A DNA stretch of 28,395 bases from JACPFV01 sp035526825 (GTDB taxonomy: Bacteria; Pseudomonadota; Gammaproteobacteria; Nevskiales; Nevskiaceae): contig DATLBT010000135.1 in assembly GCA_035526825.1 (NCBI GenBank), positions 1 through 28,395 on the forward strand, given 5' to 3'. Below are positions 1-7,840 of the stretch, piece by piece. The stretch's first letter is position 1; each line of letters begins with the position of its first letter. The position numbers were made by a program, and so were the translations under genes. The notes under the pieces were generated by a model, which saw only the letters and a program-made list of their open reading frames with translations, was not told the origin of the DNA and did no database searches.

Positions 1-1
1 C

Positions 2-301
2 GTCGATCGCACGCCGGACCCCTTCGGCTTCCCGACGCAGACCGGCGTCACCGGCGGCACGCTGGTCGAGTCGGCTGCGGTGACACCCACGGGCTACAAC
101 ACGTCCGTCGCGATCGTTGCCGGCCCCGGCGCGCAGTACCGTGTCGACGGCGCGGGCGACTGGACCAGCGCGTCCGGCACGCTGGTGCCGGGCCAGTCGA
201 TCCAGATCCGCCACACGAGCACGACGACTTCGGGGGGCTACACCAAGACCTACGTCAAGGTCGGCGGGGTCACGGGCAATTTCACCACCCGGACGCGTTA
301 A
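2..301 (+). CDS. C-terminal end of a large, probably secreted repeat protein (partial)
   Basis: This reading frame is open from the window edge to a TAA at 299-301, so only the last ~99 residues are seen and the start lies upstream. The visible part begins with a VDRTPDPFGFPTQTGV stretch and runs through a Gly/Thr/Ser-rich beta-type sequence (YRVDGAGDWTSASGTLVPGQ, then IQIRHTSTTTSGGY) to a C-terminal VGGVTGNFTTRT. I recognise this pattern as the Ig/cadherin-like extracellular repeat found at the ends of large secreted or surface proteins of gammaproteobacteria. There is no Cys, no membrane segment and no sorting signal such as LPXTG or PEP-CTERM in the visible part. The function is unknown; a surface or matrix role is an inference from composition only. 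Confidence 0.6.
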   Translation, partial: VDRTPDPFGFPTQTGVTGGTLVESAAVTPTGYNTSVAIVAGPGAQYRVDGAGDWTSASGTLVPGQSIQIRHTSTTTSGGYTKTYVKVGGVTGNFTTRTR

Positions 302-350
302 GTAGAATCGCACCTCATTTTCATTCCCTGTATCGAAGGAGCTTTCGCAT

Positions 351-623
351 ATGAAGTACCCCGTGACGGTTGTTGCCCTCGCACTCTTCGCTTTCGCTGC
401 CGGCTGCGGCAAGGAAGAAACGCCGCCCGCGGCGGCGCCCGTGCAGCCCACCGTGGTGGCGCCCGCGCCGACCGCGCAGGCGATCGGGGATTCCTGCTCG
501 CAGGATTGCGGCGGCGGCAAGATCGCGACGATCCAGTGCGCAGCCGGCGAGACTCCCGTGTGCGACTGCGCGGCGACGCCAAACGCGCTGTGCAAGGTGC
601 CCGCCCCGGCCGCCAGCCCCTGA
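351..623 (+). CDS. Small cysteine-rich putative lipoprotein
   Basis: This is a 90-residue protein. The N-terminus MKYPVTVVALALFAFAAGC is a short basic and hydrophobic signal peptide ending at a lipobox-like AAGC (Cys19), followed by a Pro/Ala-rich linker (residues ~24-46). The rest is a compact cysteine-rich segment with six Cys in about 30 residues (CSQDC, IQC, VCDC, LC), suggesting disulfides or a metal site in the periplasm. The ATG at 351 is preceded by a GAAGGAGC Shine-Dalgarno sequence at about 335-342, which supports this start. The stop at 621-623 lies two bases before the likely TTG start of the OmpA-like gene, so the two are probably co-transcribed and may act together at the outer membrane. 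I do not recognise the family. Confidence 0.7.
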   Translation: MKYPVTVVALALFAFAAGCGKEETPPAAAPVQPTVVAPAPTAQAIGDSCSQDCGGGKIATIQCAAGETPVCDCAATPNALCKVPAPAASP

Positions 624-625
624 GC

Positions 626-1642
626 TTGCGCGCGCTGTTCGCGGCGACCGTGGCCTGCTCGGTCACGGTCGCCATCGCGGACGACCCTGATTACGGCGTC
701 CTCGGGGTTCAGTACATCAGTCCCGACGGCGGACGCGGCGCCAGCCACGGCGCGGGCGGCAGCGCGGCTTATGGCCACGAGTTCAACCCGACGCTCGCGC
801 TCGAAGGCCTGCTGCGCGCGAGCGTGCTGGAGCCGGACGCCGACGGCGCCGCATCGCTAGGGCAGCAGGGCGCGGGGCTCGACCTGCGGTTTTCCATGGG
901 TCCTGCGTTTCTGATTGCCGGCGCCGGCGTGATTCGCAACGACGACAATACTTCGCAGGCAGACGCAGGTGGCTACTTCAATGCGGGCGTTGGCTGGCGC
1001 AGCGCGCCGACCGCGCTCGGCCTGCGCTACCGCGCCGAGCTGCGCGCGGTGAACGACGCGTTCGCGGGTGGCCAGCTCGACGTGCTTGCGGGACTCGCGG
1101 TGGAGCTTCACCGTCGCGCCTCGCCAATGCCAGTGGCGCTGGCGCCCGCCGCGCCGCCAAGCGTGATCCGGCTCGAGATGCCCCCGGTGGTTGCCGACGC
1201 CGATGGCGACGGCGTTCCCGACGAGAGCGACCGCTGCGCGCGCACCCTGACCGGCGCCACCGTCGCCGAGGACGGCTGCGTCTGGCAGGAGCAGGTCGTC
1301 ACCATGTCCAACCTCAAGTTTCCGAGCAACTCGGCTCGCCTGACGCCGGAGATCGCAGAGCGCCTCGACAGCGTCGCGGCCTTCTTCGCGAACCAGCCCG
1401 ACGTCGCCATGGGGATCCACGGCCACACCGACGCGCAGGGCAGCGACGCTTTCAACCAGAAGCTGTCATCAGCGCGCGCAGCCAGCGTGCGCGACTACCT
1501 GATCCGGCAGGGCATCGCGCCCAAGCGGCTCGAATCACAGGGCTTCGGCGAATCGCAGCCTATCGCGGACAACGAGACCGAAGAGGGCCGCGCACAGAAC
1601 CGCCGCGTCGACCTGCGCATCCGGGCGCGCCAGCCGCGCTGA
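626..1642 (+). CDS. OmpA-family outer-membrane protein with peptidoglycan-binding domain
   Basis: About 338 residues from a TTG start at 626. That start gives a clean signal peptide (RALFAATVACSVTVAIA, cut before DDPDYGVLG). The frame is open further upstream, but that part overlaps the lipoprotein gene and looks unnatural. The N-terminal half has the alternating pattern of an outer-membrane beta-barrel (SAAYGHEFNPTLALEGLL, FNAGVGWRSAPTALGLRYRAEL). It is followed by a calcium-binding type-3 repeat, DADGDGVPDESDRC. The last ~110 residues are an OmpA C-terminal domain: LKFPSNSARLTPE, then GHTDAQGS, the SSARAASVRDYL helix, GFGESQP and NRRVDLRI, with the Asp and Arg that bind diaminopimelate. The role is to anchor the outer membrane to peptidoglycan, perhaps with a porin or adhesion function. 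The product call is firm; the start codon is less so. Confidence 0.82.
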   Translation: MRALFAATVACSVTVAIADDPDYGVLGVQYISPDGGRGASHGAGGSAAYGHEFNPTLALEGLLRASVLEPDADGAASLGQQGAGLDLRFSMGPAFLIAGAGVIRNDDNTSQADAGGYFNAGVGWRSAPTALGLRYRAELRAVNDAFAGGQLDVLAGLAVELHRRASPMPVALAPAAPPSVIRLEMPPVVADADGDGVPDESDRCARTLTGATVAEDGCVWQEQVVTMSNLKFPSNSARLTPEIAERLDSVAAFFANQPDVAMGIHGHTDAQGSDAFNQKLSSARAASVRDYLIRQGIAPKRLESQGFGESQPIADNETEEGRAQNRRVDLRIRARQPR

Positions 1643-1654
1643 GGATCGATAAGG

Positions 1655-1680
1655 CTTGACGCACTGCCGCAGCCTTGGCT
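1655..1680 (+). promoter_or_regulatory. Weak promoter-like sequence before hrcA
   Basis: CTTGACG at 1655-1661 followed 11 bases later by CCTTGGCT at 1673-1680 resembles a degraded sigma-32 promoter, or a sigma-70 -35 box without a good -10. It is the only promoter-like sequence in the 49-base gap before hrcA. No CIRCE inverted repeat (TTAGCACTC-N9-GAGTGCTAA) is present here. Low confidence. Confidence 0.25.
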
Positions 1681-1691
1681 AGCGTCGCTCC

Positions 1692-2747
1692 ATGAAGCGC
1701 ACGCCTGCCGACCGCACTGCCCTCGAGCCGCGCGCGGCGGAGTTGCTCAAGCTGCTGGTCGAGCGCTACATCCACGATGGCCAACCCGTGGGATCGCGCA
1801 CCTTGTCGCGGGCGCGGGGCCTCGAGCTGTCGCCTGCGACGATCCGCAACATCATGTCGGACCTCGACGAGCTCGGGCTGGTGTCCTCGCCGCATACGTC
1901 GGCCGGCCGTGTGCCGACCGGTCGCGGCTACCGGTACTTTGTCGACTCGCTGCTCGCGCCGGAGCGATTGAGCGAGCAGGACGAGCAGATGATCGCGCGC
2001 GAACTGGTGCCAGCTGCGGGCGAGGGCGAGTTGTTGCAGGTGGCGTCCGAGCTGCTGTCGGGCCTGACCCACATGGCTGGCGTGGTCACGGTGCCGCGCC
2101 GGAACCTCGCGGTACTGCGCCGGATCGAGTTCCTGCCGCTGTCAGACTGTCGGGTCCTGGCGATCCTGGTGGTCAACCAGCACGAGGTGCAGAACCGCGT
2201 CTTGCATACCGATCGCGACTATGCGGCCGACGAGCTCGAGCGTTTCGCCAATGCGATCAACCAGAATTTCGTCGGCCAGGAGCTGACACGCCTGCGCCAG
2301 TCGCTGCTCGACGATGTCTCCGCGGCCAAGGTGCGCGTCGACCAGACCTTGCTGCAGGCGGTGGCGTTAACTGAGCAGGCGCTGGACGGCGGCGCGGCAC
2401 GCCAGGACTATGTGCTGGCGGGGGGTTCCAACCTGATGGCCTTCCAGGAGCTGGCCGATGTGCAGCGCTTGCGCAACCTGTTCGACGCGCTCGACCGCAA
2501 GCGTGACTTGCTGCAACTGTTCGACAGCTGCCTCGGCGCGGAGGGCCTGCAGATCTTTATCGGCGAAGAATCCGGTTACCGCGTGCTCGACGAACTGTCC
2601 GTGGTGACCGCGCCGTATACGGTCAATGGCGAGGTCGCCGGCGTCCTCGGGGTGATCGGCCCGACCCGCATGGCCTATTCGCGGATCATCCCGCTGGTCA
2701 CCGAAACCGCGAAACAACTGTCCAAGGGCTTGAAAGTCGATCGTTGA
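1692..2747 (+). CDS. hrcA: Heat-inducible transcription repressor HrcA
   Basis: A 351-residue protein of normal length for HrcA, the repressor that binds the CIRCE operator and keeps class I heat-shock operons off in unstressed cells; GroEL normally keeps it folded. The N-terminal winged helix is clear: LLVERYIHDGQPVGSRTL, then LSPATIRNIMSDLDELG and the HTSAGRVPTGRGYRYFVD motif (about residues 20-90). The middle GAF-like part contains LLSGLTHMAGVVTVP, and the C-terminus has FIGEESGYRVLDELSVV and GVIGPTRMAYSRIIPLV, both typical. The ATG at 1692 is the natural start. It leads the grpE-dnaK-dnaJ block, as in Xanthomonas. No CIRCE element is visible at its own promoter, so its targets (for example groESL) are probably elsewhere. 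Confidence 0.95.
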   Translation: MKRTPADRTALEPRAAELLKLLVERYIHDGQPVGSRTLSRARGLELSPATIRNIMSDLDELGLVSSPHTSAGRVPTGRGYRYFVDSLLAPERLSEQDEQMIARELVPAAGEGELLQVASELLSGLTHMAGVVTVPRRNLAVLRRIEFLPLSDCRVLAILVVNQHEVQNRVLHTDRDYAADELERFANAINQNFVGQELTRLRQSLLDDVSAAKVRVDQTLLQAVALTEQALDGGAARQDYVLAGGSNLMAFQELADVQRLRNLFDALDRKRDLLQLFDSCLGAEGLQIFIGEESGYRVLDELSVVTAPYTVNGEVAGVLGVIGPTRMAYSRIIPLVTETAKQLSKGLKVDR

Positions 2748-2757
2748 ACCCCAGCTT
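2729..2757 (+). promoter_or_regulatory. Sigma-32 (heat-shock) promoter for grpE
   Basis: CTTGAAA at 2729-2735, a 13-base spacer, then CCCCAGCTT from 2749 match the sigma-32 consensus (CTTGAAA-N11-16-CCCCATNT) closely. It overlaps the 3' end of hrcA. A transcript from it would begin near 2764, which favours the ATG at 2798 as the grpE start over the TTG at 2744. Confidence 0.75.
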
Positions 2758-2797
2758 GGGGGAACGCCCTTTTGGTGACGGAAGCCTTTTGCCCGCC

Positions 2798-3319
2798 ATG
2801 GACCAGCCAGCCACCCCCGATCCGGTAGCCCCGGACGAACTCGACAGCCTGCGCGCCCGCCTTGCCGAAGCCGAGGCGAAGGCCGCCGAGAACTGGGACA
2901 AGGCGCTGCGCGCCACCGCCGAGCTCGAGAACGTCCGCAGGCGCGTCGAGCGCGACTCCGCCCAGGCCCAGAAGTACGCCCTCGAGCGCATCCTGGGCGA
3001 GCTGATTGGCGTGAACGACAGCCTCGAACTCGGCCTGAAAGCCGTCGAAGGTGAAAGTCCCGAAACGCGCAAGCACCTCGAGGGCCTGCAGCTGACCCAC
3101 AAGCAATTCTGGGCGACGCTCGAGCGCTACGGCGTGAGCCAGATCGATCCGCTGGGCCAGCCATTCAACCCGGAGTTCCACGAGGCGGTCTCGATGCTGG
3201 AGTCCGCTGAGATGACCCCGAACCACGTGCTGACGGTGATGCAGAAAGGTTACAAGCTGCACGATCGACTGCTTCGACCGGCGATGGTCGTCGTGGCCAA
3301 GGCCGCTGCGGCCGTCTAA
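2798..3319 (+). CDS. grpE: GrpE, nucleotide exchange factor of DnaK
   Basis: 173 residues from ATG 2798. The frame also contains a TTG at 2744 that would add 18 residues, but that start lies inside the sigma-32 promoter and upstream of its expected transcript. GrpE dimerises through a long N-terminal coiled coil and opens the DnaK nucleotide pocket to release ADP; it acts in the cytoplasm. Visible features are an acidic, Pro-rich head, a long charged helix (DELDSLRARLAEAEAKAAEN, ENVRRRVERDSAQAQKYALE), then the C-terminal beta-wing with GVSQIDPLGQPFNPEFHEAV and the signature MQKGYKLHDRLLRPAMVVVA. It sits between hrcA and dnaK. Confidence 0.95.
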   Translation: MDQPATPDPVAPDELDSLRARLAEAEAKAAENWDKALRATAELENVRRRVERDSAQAQKYALERILGELIGVNDSLELGLKAVEGESPETRKHLEGLQLTHKQFWATLERYGVSQIDPLGQPFNPEFHEAVSMLESAEMTPNHVLTVMQKGYKLHDRLLRPAMVVVAKAAAAV

Positions 3320-3322
3320 ACC

Positions 3323-3350
3323 CTTGAAACGGCGGCGTCCGACCCCCATT
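3323..3350 (+). promoter_or_regulatory. Sigma-32 (heat-shock) promoter for dnaK
   Basis: CTTGAAA at 3323-3329, a 14-base spacer, then CCCCATT at 3344-3350 form a near-perfect sigma-32 promoter, three bases after the grpE stop and 38 bases before the dnaK ATG. With the similar promoter before grpE, it means dnaK can be induced by heat both with grpE and separately from it. Confidence 0.85.
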
Positions 3351-3388
3351 ACCCCCGCAAGACTTTCACTGCTTCACCGGAGCAACTC

Positions 3389-5325
<1,937 letters not shown>

Positions 5326-5326
<1 letters not shown>

Positions 5327-5417
5327 GGATTAGGGTTGGGGGTTGGGGATTAGGGAAAGACGCCGCGTGTTCGGCGTCTTTTCTTTTCCTAACCCCTAAT
5401 CCCCAATCCCTAACCCC
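5326..5417. repeat. G-rich GGGATTAGGG-type repeats in inverted orientation around a hairpin
   Basis: Immediately after the dnaK stop lies a run of G-tracts separated by ATTA, TT or ATTA-like spacers (5326-5355). After the terminator hairpin the opposite strand carries the same kind of repeat (5388-5417: CCTAACCCCTAATCCCC and so on). The two arms are imperfect inverted copies. Each arm has at least four G-runs of three or more, so each could form a G-quadruplex, on the + strand for the left arm and on the - strand for the right. Repeats of this family are common in intergenic DNA of Xanthomonas and Lysobacter relatives (established knowledge, from memory). The repeat comes within three bases of the dnaJ ATG. 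Confidence 0.75.
5356..5387 (+). terminator. Intrinsic terminator between dnaK and dnaJ
   Basis: AAAGACGCCG (5356-5365) and CGGCGTCTTT (5372-5381) form a perfect 10-bp stem with a six-base loop (CGTGTT), followed by a T-rich tail (TCTTTT). It should end most dnaK transcripts and lower dnaJ expression relative to dnaK. The flanking A-run on the other side means it could also act for leftward transcription. Confidence 0.85.
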
Positions 5418-5420
5418 TTT

Positions 5421-6542
5421 ATGTCGAAGCGTGACTACTATCAAGTCCTCGGCGTCACCAAGGACGCTGCCGACGATGAGCTGAAGAAGGCCTACCGCCG
5501 ACTCGCGATGAAGCACCACCCGGACCGCAATCCGGGCAACGCCGAGTCGGAGGCGCTGTTCAAGGAAGCCAACGAGGCCTACGAGGTTTTGTCGGATCCG
5601 CAAAAACGCGAGGTCTACAACCAGTACGGCCACGAAGGGCTGCAGCGCAGTGGCGGCGGCGCCGATTTTCCTGGCGGCTTTTCGGACCTGTTTGGCGACA
5701 TCTTCTCGGACATCTTCGGCGGCCAGCGGGGCGGGCCGCGTCGCGGCGCGAACTTGCGCTACACGATGGAGCTCACGCTCGAGGAAGCCGCCTTCGGTAC
5801 CGCAGCGCAGATCCGTATTCCCAAACTAGACACCTGTGACGCCTGCCAGGGGCAGGGCACCGCGAGCGGCAAGGCGCCGCCGCCGTGCCCGACCTGCCGC
5901 GGCGCAGGCCAGGTGCGCATCCAGCAGGGTTTCTTCACCTTGCAGCAGACCTGCCCGCATTGCCGCGGACGTGGGGCCGTCGTCGCCGATCCATGTCCCA
6001 AGTGCCGTGGCGGTGGGCGCGTGCGCAACGAGAAGACGCTCGAGGTAAAAATTCCCCCGGGCGTCGACACCGGTGATCGCATCCGGCTGACGGGTGAGGG
6101 CGAGACAGGCGATCGCGCCGCGCCGCCGGGCGATCTTTATGTGCAGGTCGTGGTCAAGCCGCACGATATTTTCGAGCGCGACGGCAGCGACCTTTTGTGC
6201 GCGGTGCCGATCGACATCGTCACAGCAGCCCTTGGCGGCGAGCTCGACGTGCCGACGCTGAACGGCAAGGCCGCCCTGAAGATCCCGGAAGGCACGCAAG
6301 GCGGGCGAGTGTTCCGGCTGCGCGGACTCGGCGTGAAATCGGTTCGCGGCGGACCGGCCGGGGATCTGCTGTGTACGGTGCTCGTGGAAACTCCGGTCAA
6401 GCTGAATCGCAAGCAGAAGGAGTTGCTCGAGTCCTTCGGCGAATCGCTCAAGGAGAGCGCCGAGCGCCACTCCCCAGGGGCCCAGTCCTGGCTTGACAAG
6501 GCTAGGACTTTCATCGAATCCCATCTCGATCCGCGCAAATAG
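5421..6542 (+). CDS. dnaJ: Molecular chaperone DnaJ (Hsp40)
   Basis: 373 residues, a full-length type I DnaJ. It delivers substrates to DnaK and stimulates its ATPase. The J-domain has the essential HPD (KHHPDRNPGNAE, residues ~32-43), followed by a Gly/Phe-rich stretch (GGGADFPGGFSDLFGDIF). Four CxxCxGxG zinc repeats lie at residues ~139-205: CDACQGQG, CPTCRGAG, CPHCRGRG, CPKCRGGG. The C-terminal domain includes GDLYVQVVVKPHDIFERDG and the dimerisation end. The ATG at 5421 is the natural start (SKRDYYQVLGV), but the bases before it are the C-rich arm of the repeat and show no Shine-Dalgarno sequence. Translation may therefore be weak or depend on upstream structure. Confidence 0.97.
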   Translation: MSKRDYYQVLGVTKDAADDELKKAYRRLAMKHHPDRNPGNAESEALFKEANEAYEVLSDPQKREVYNQYGHEGLQRSGGGADFPGGFSDLFGDIFSDIFGGQRGGPRRGANLRYTMELTLEEAAFGTAAQIRIPKLDTCDACQGQGTASGKAPPPCPTCRGAGQVRIQQGFFTLQQTCPHCRGRGAVVADPCPKCRGGGRVRNEKTLEVKIPPGVDTGDRIRLTGEGETGDRAAPPGDLYVQVVVKPHDIFERDGSDLLCAVPIDIVTAALGGELDVPTLNGKAALKIPEGTQGGRVFRLRGLGVKSVRGGPAGDLLCTVLVETPVKLNRKQKELLESFGESLKESAERHSPGAQSWLDKARTFIESHLDPRK

Positions 6543-6596
6543 TCAGCGGTCGAGAAACTTGTAATAGGCTGTAAACACGAAGATATACGGCTAAGT

Positions 6597-6614
6597 GCCC
6601 GGTTTCGGGCGATT
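6597..6614 (+). terminator. Short hairpin with T-tail after dnaJ (possible terminator)
   Basis: GCCCG-GTTT-CGGGC (6597-6610) followed by GATTTT sits 55 bases after the dnaJ stop. The stem is only 5 bp, all G-C. It is the best terminator candidate between the heat-shock block and the pilus operon. The rest of the 185-base gap (6543-6727) is comparatively AT-rich and should hold the pilus promoter. Confidence 0.5.
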
Positions 6615-6644
6615 TTCCCCCCGCTCACAGTATGTTTTGATGCA

Positions 6645-6695
6645 TTGACGTTTGCCCTGCCAAAACTCACGATTCAGGCGCGGTTCACATATGCT
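6645..6695 (+). promoter_or_regulatory. Probable promoter region of the flp/tad operon
   Basis: TTGACG at 6645-6650 with CACGAT 17 bases downstream (6668-6673) is a possible sigma-70 pair with a good -35 and a poor -10. TATGCT at 6690-6695 is an alternative -10 without a matching -35. No sigma-54 -24/-12 motif (GG-N10-GC spacing with TGGCAC/TTGC) was found. Only the position (upstream of a strongly translated pilin gene, in the least GC-rich DNA of the area) supports it. Confidence 0.3.
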
Positions 6696-6727
6696 AGGAA
6701 GCGGTTTCAACCAAGGAGTCACGCAGC

Positions 6728-6877
6728 ATGAAGATCATGAATTTCAAGCGCAAACAACAGGGTTTGACGGCGGTCGAGTACGCGGTTCTGGGTGGCGTGC
6801 TGGTGGTAATCATTGCCGGCCTGGCAGTCGCCTTCGGTCCGGCGTTGACGGCGGCCTTCTCGAATCTGCTGAGCTAA
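6728..6877 (+). CDS. flp: Flp-type pilin (major pilin of the Tad pilus)
   Basis: A 49-codon gene. The product has a short basic leader (MKIMNFKRKQQG) and the Flp signature G/LTAVEYAVLGG: cleavage after Gly12, Glu at +5 and the adjacent Tyr at +6 of the mature protein. It continues as one hydrophobic helix (VLVVIIAGLAVAFGPAL) to FSNLLS, so the mature pilin is ~37 residues. This is the subunit polymerised into Tad adhesion fibres at the inner membrane and exported through the CpaC secretin. The ATG at 6728 has a strong AAGGAG Shine-Dalgarno at 6713-6718. It lies directly before cpaB, the usual place for the pilin. A hairpin follows 40 bases after the stop. Confidence 0.93.
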   Translation: MKIMNFKRKQQGLTAVEYAVLGGVLVVIIAGLAVAFGPALTAAFSNLLS

Positions 6878-6917
6878 CGCGACAGGCGGTCTGCCGCGGA
6901 GCAGCCCGCGGGTAGTC

Positions 6918-6948
6918 TCCGGCCGGCAACGGCCTTAGAGGTTTTTTG
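6918..6948 (+). terminator. Terminator/attenuator hairpin between flp and cpaB
   Basis: GGCCG (6922-6926), loop GCAA (a stable GNRA loop), CGGCC (6931-6935), extended by CTC (6918-6920) pairing with GAG (6939-6941) across a small internal loop, then six Ts at 6943-6948. It would end part of the transcripts after flp, giving much more pilin mRNA than assembly-gene mRNA. Confidence 0.65.
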
Positions 6949-7009
6949 CAGGCGCGCCGGACGCAGGGTCGGGCGTGTCGCCTGATCGGTCAGGCAAAGG
7001 GGCGAATCG

Positions 7010-7819
7010 ATGCGCAATTCGTTGTTGCCGCTGGCGGTGGCGATCATATTGGGCCTCGCCGCTGCTTTCTTCGCCAAGAATTGGATGCGCGACCGCATCG
7101 AGGCAGTCGAGGCCGAGCGCCGCAATGGCGTGCAGGTCGTGATCGCGACGGCGGACGTTTCGTTCGGCCAGAAGTTCGGCTCCGAAAGTGTGACGCTCGT
7201 CGGCTGGCCGCGTGACAGCGTGCCGACCGGCGCGTACCACGACGTCGCCGACGTGGTCGGCAAGATCGCCAACCAGAAGATTGTCGCCGGCGAAGCGATC
7301 CTGAAATCGCGGACCGTCGGCCAATCCGGGGGCAGCAGCCTGGCGGCGCTCATCGAGCCGTCCAAGCGGGCTGTGACCGTCCGCGTCAACGATGTCATCG
7401 GCGTCGCAGGCTTCCTTCTGCCGGGCAACCGTGTCGATGTATTGGCGACGCGCGAACTCGAGCGCAACAAGGCGGTGACCCGCACGCTGCTGCAGAACGT
7501 GAAGGTGCTCGCAGTGGACCAGACCGCCGCGCCCGACAAGGACAAGCCGGTGGTGGTGCGCGCGGTCACGCTCGAGGTCGAGCCGCGACAGGCCGAGCTG
7601 CTGGTGCAGGCCACCGAGGAGGGTTCGGTGCAGATGGCGCTGCGCAATCCGGAAGAGACGCCGCCCAGCGTGCAGACCGCGACGCTCGAGGACCCGGTGC
7701 CAAAGCCGCGTGTGATCGTGATTCGCGAGCCGGCCGCAGCGGCGCCGCAACAAGCGCCGCCGCCGCCCGGAGTGACGGTGATCCGCCAGACGCAAGTCGG
7801 CGAGTCGTCGGGCAATTGA
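7010..7819 (+). CDS. cpaB: Flp pilus assembly protein CpaB/RcpC
   Basis: 269 residues. One N-terminal membrane segment (SLLPLAVAIILGLAAAFFA, residues 4-22) anchors a periplasmic protein. A SAF-like domain follows (VQVVIATADVSFGQKFGSES then VVGKIANQKIVAGEAILKSR), typical of CpaB. Next is the RcpC domain (GKRAVTV-like SKRAVTVRVNDVIGVAGFLL, PGNRVDVLAT, VTLEVEPRQAELLVQATEEG). The C-terminus is Pro/Ala-rich and low-complexity. CpaB works with the secretin CpaC, probably stabilising it against peptidoglycan. The ATG at 7010 has AAAGGGG about seven bases upstream. It is followed by cpaC after 21 bases. Confidence 0.93.
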   Translation: MRNSLLPLAVAIILGLAAAFFAKNWMRDRIEAVEAERRNGVQVVIATADVSFGQKFGSESVTLVGWPRDSVPTGAYHDVADVVGKIANQKIVAGEAILKSRTVGQSGGSSLAALIEPSKRAVTVRVNDVIGVAGFLLPGNRVDVLATRELERNKAVTRTLLQNVKVLAVDQTAAPDKDKPVVVRAVTLEVEPRQAELLVQATEEGSVQMALRNPEETPPSVQTATLEDPVPKPRVIVIREPAAAAPQQAPPPPGVTVIRQTQVGESSGN

Positions 7820-7840
7820 TTTTCGATAAGGGACAAGAAA

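Noticed and set aside
506..625. An upstream extension of the OmpA-like gene from ATG 506
   Set aside because: It would overlap the lipoprotein gene by over 100 bases, give an Arg-rich non-secretory N-terminus and hide the clear signal peptide that begins at 626.
1643..1691. A CIRCE operator before hrcA
   Set aside because: I looked for TTAGCACTC-N9-GAGTGCTAA or a close variant and found none here or before grpE and dnaK.
2744..2797. The TTG at 2744 as grpE start
   Set aside because: It lies within the sigma-32 promoter and the end of hrcA, and the ATG at 2798 gives a normal GrpE N-terminus.
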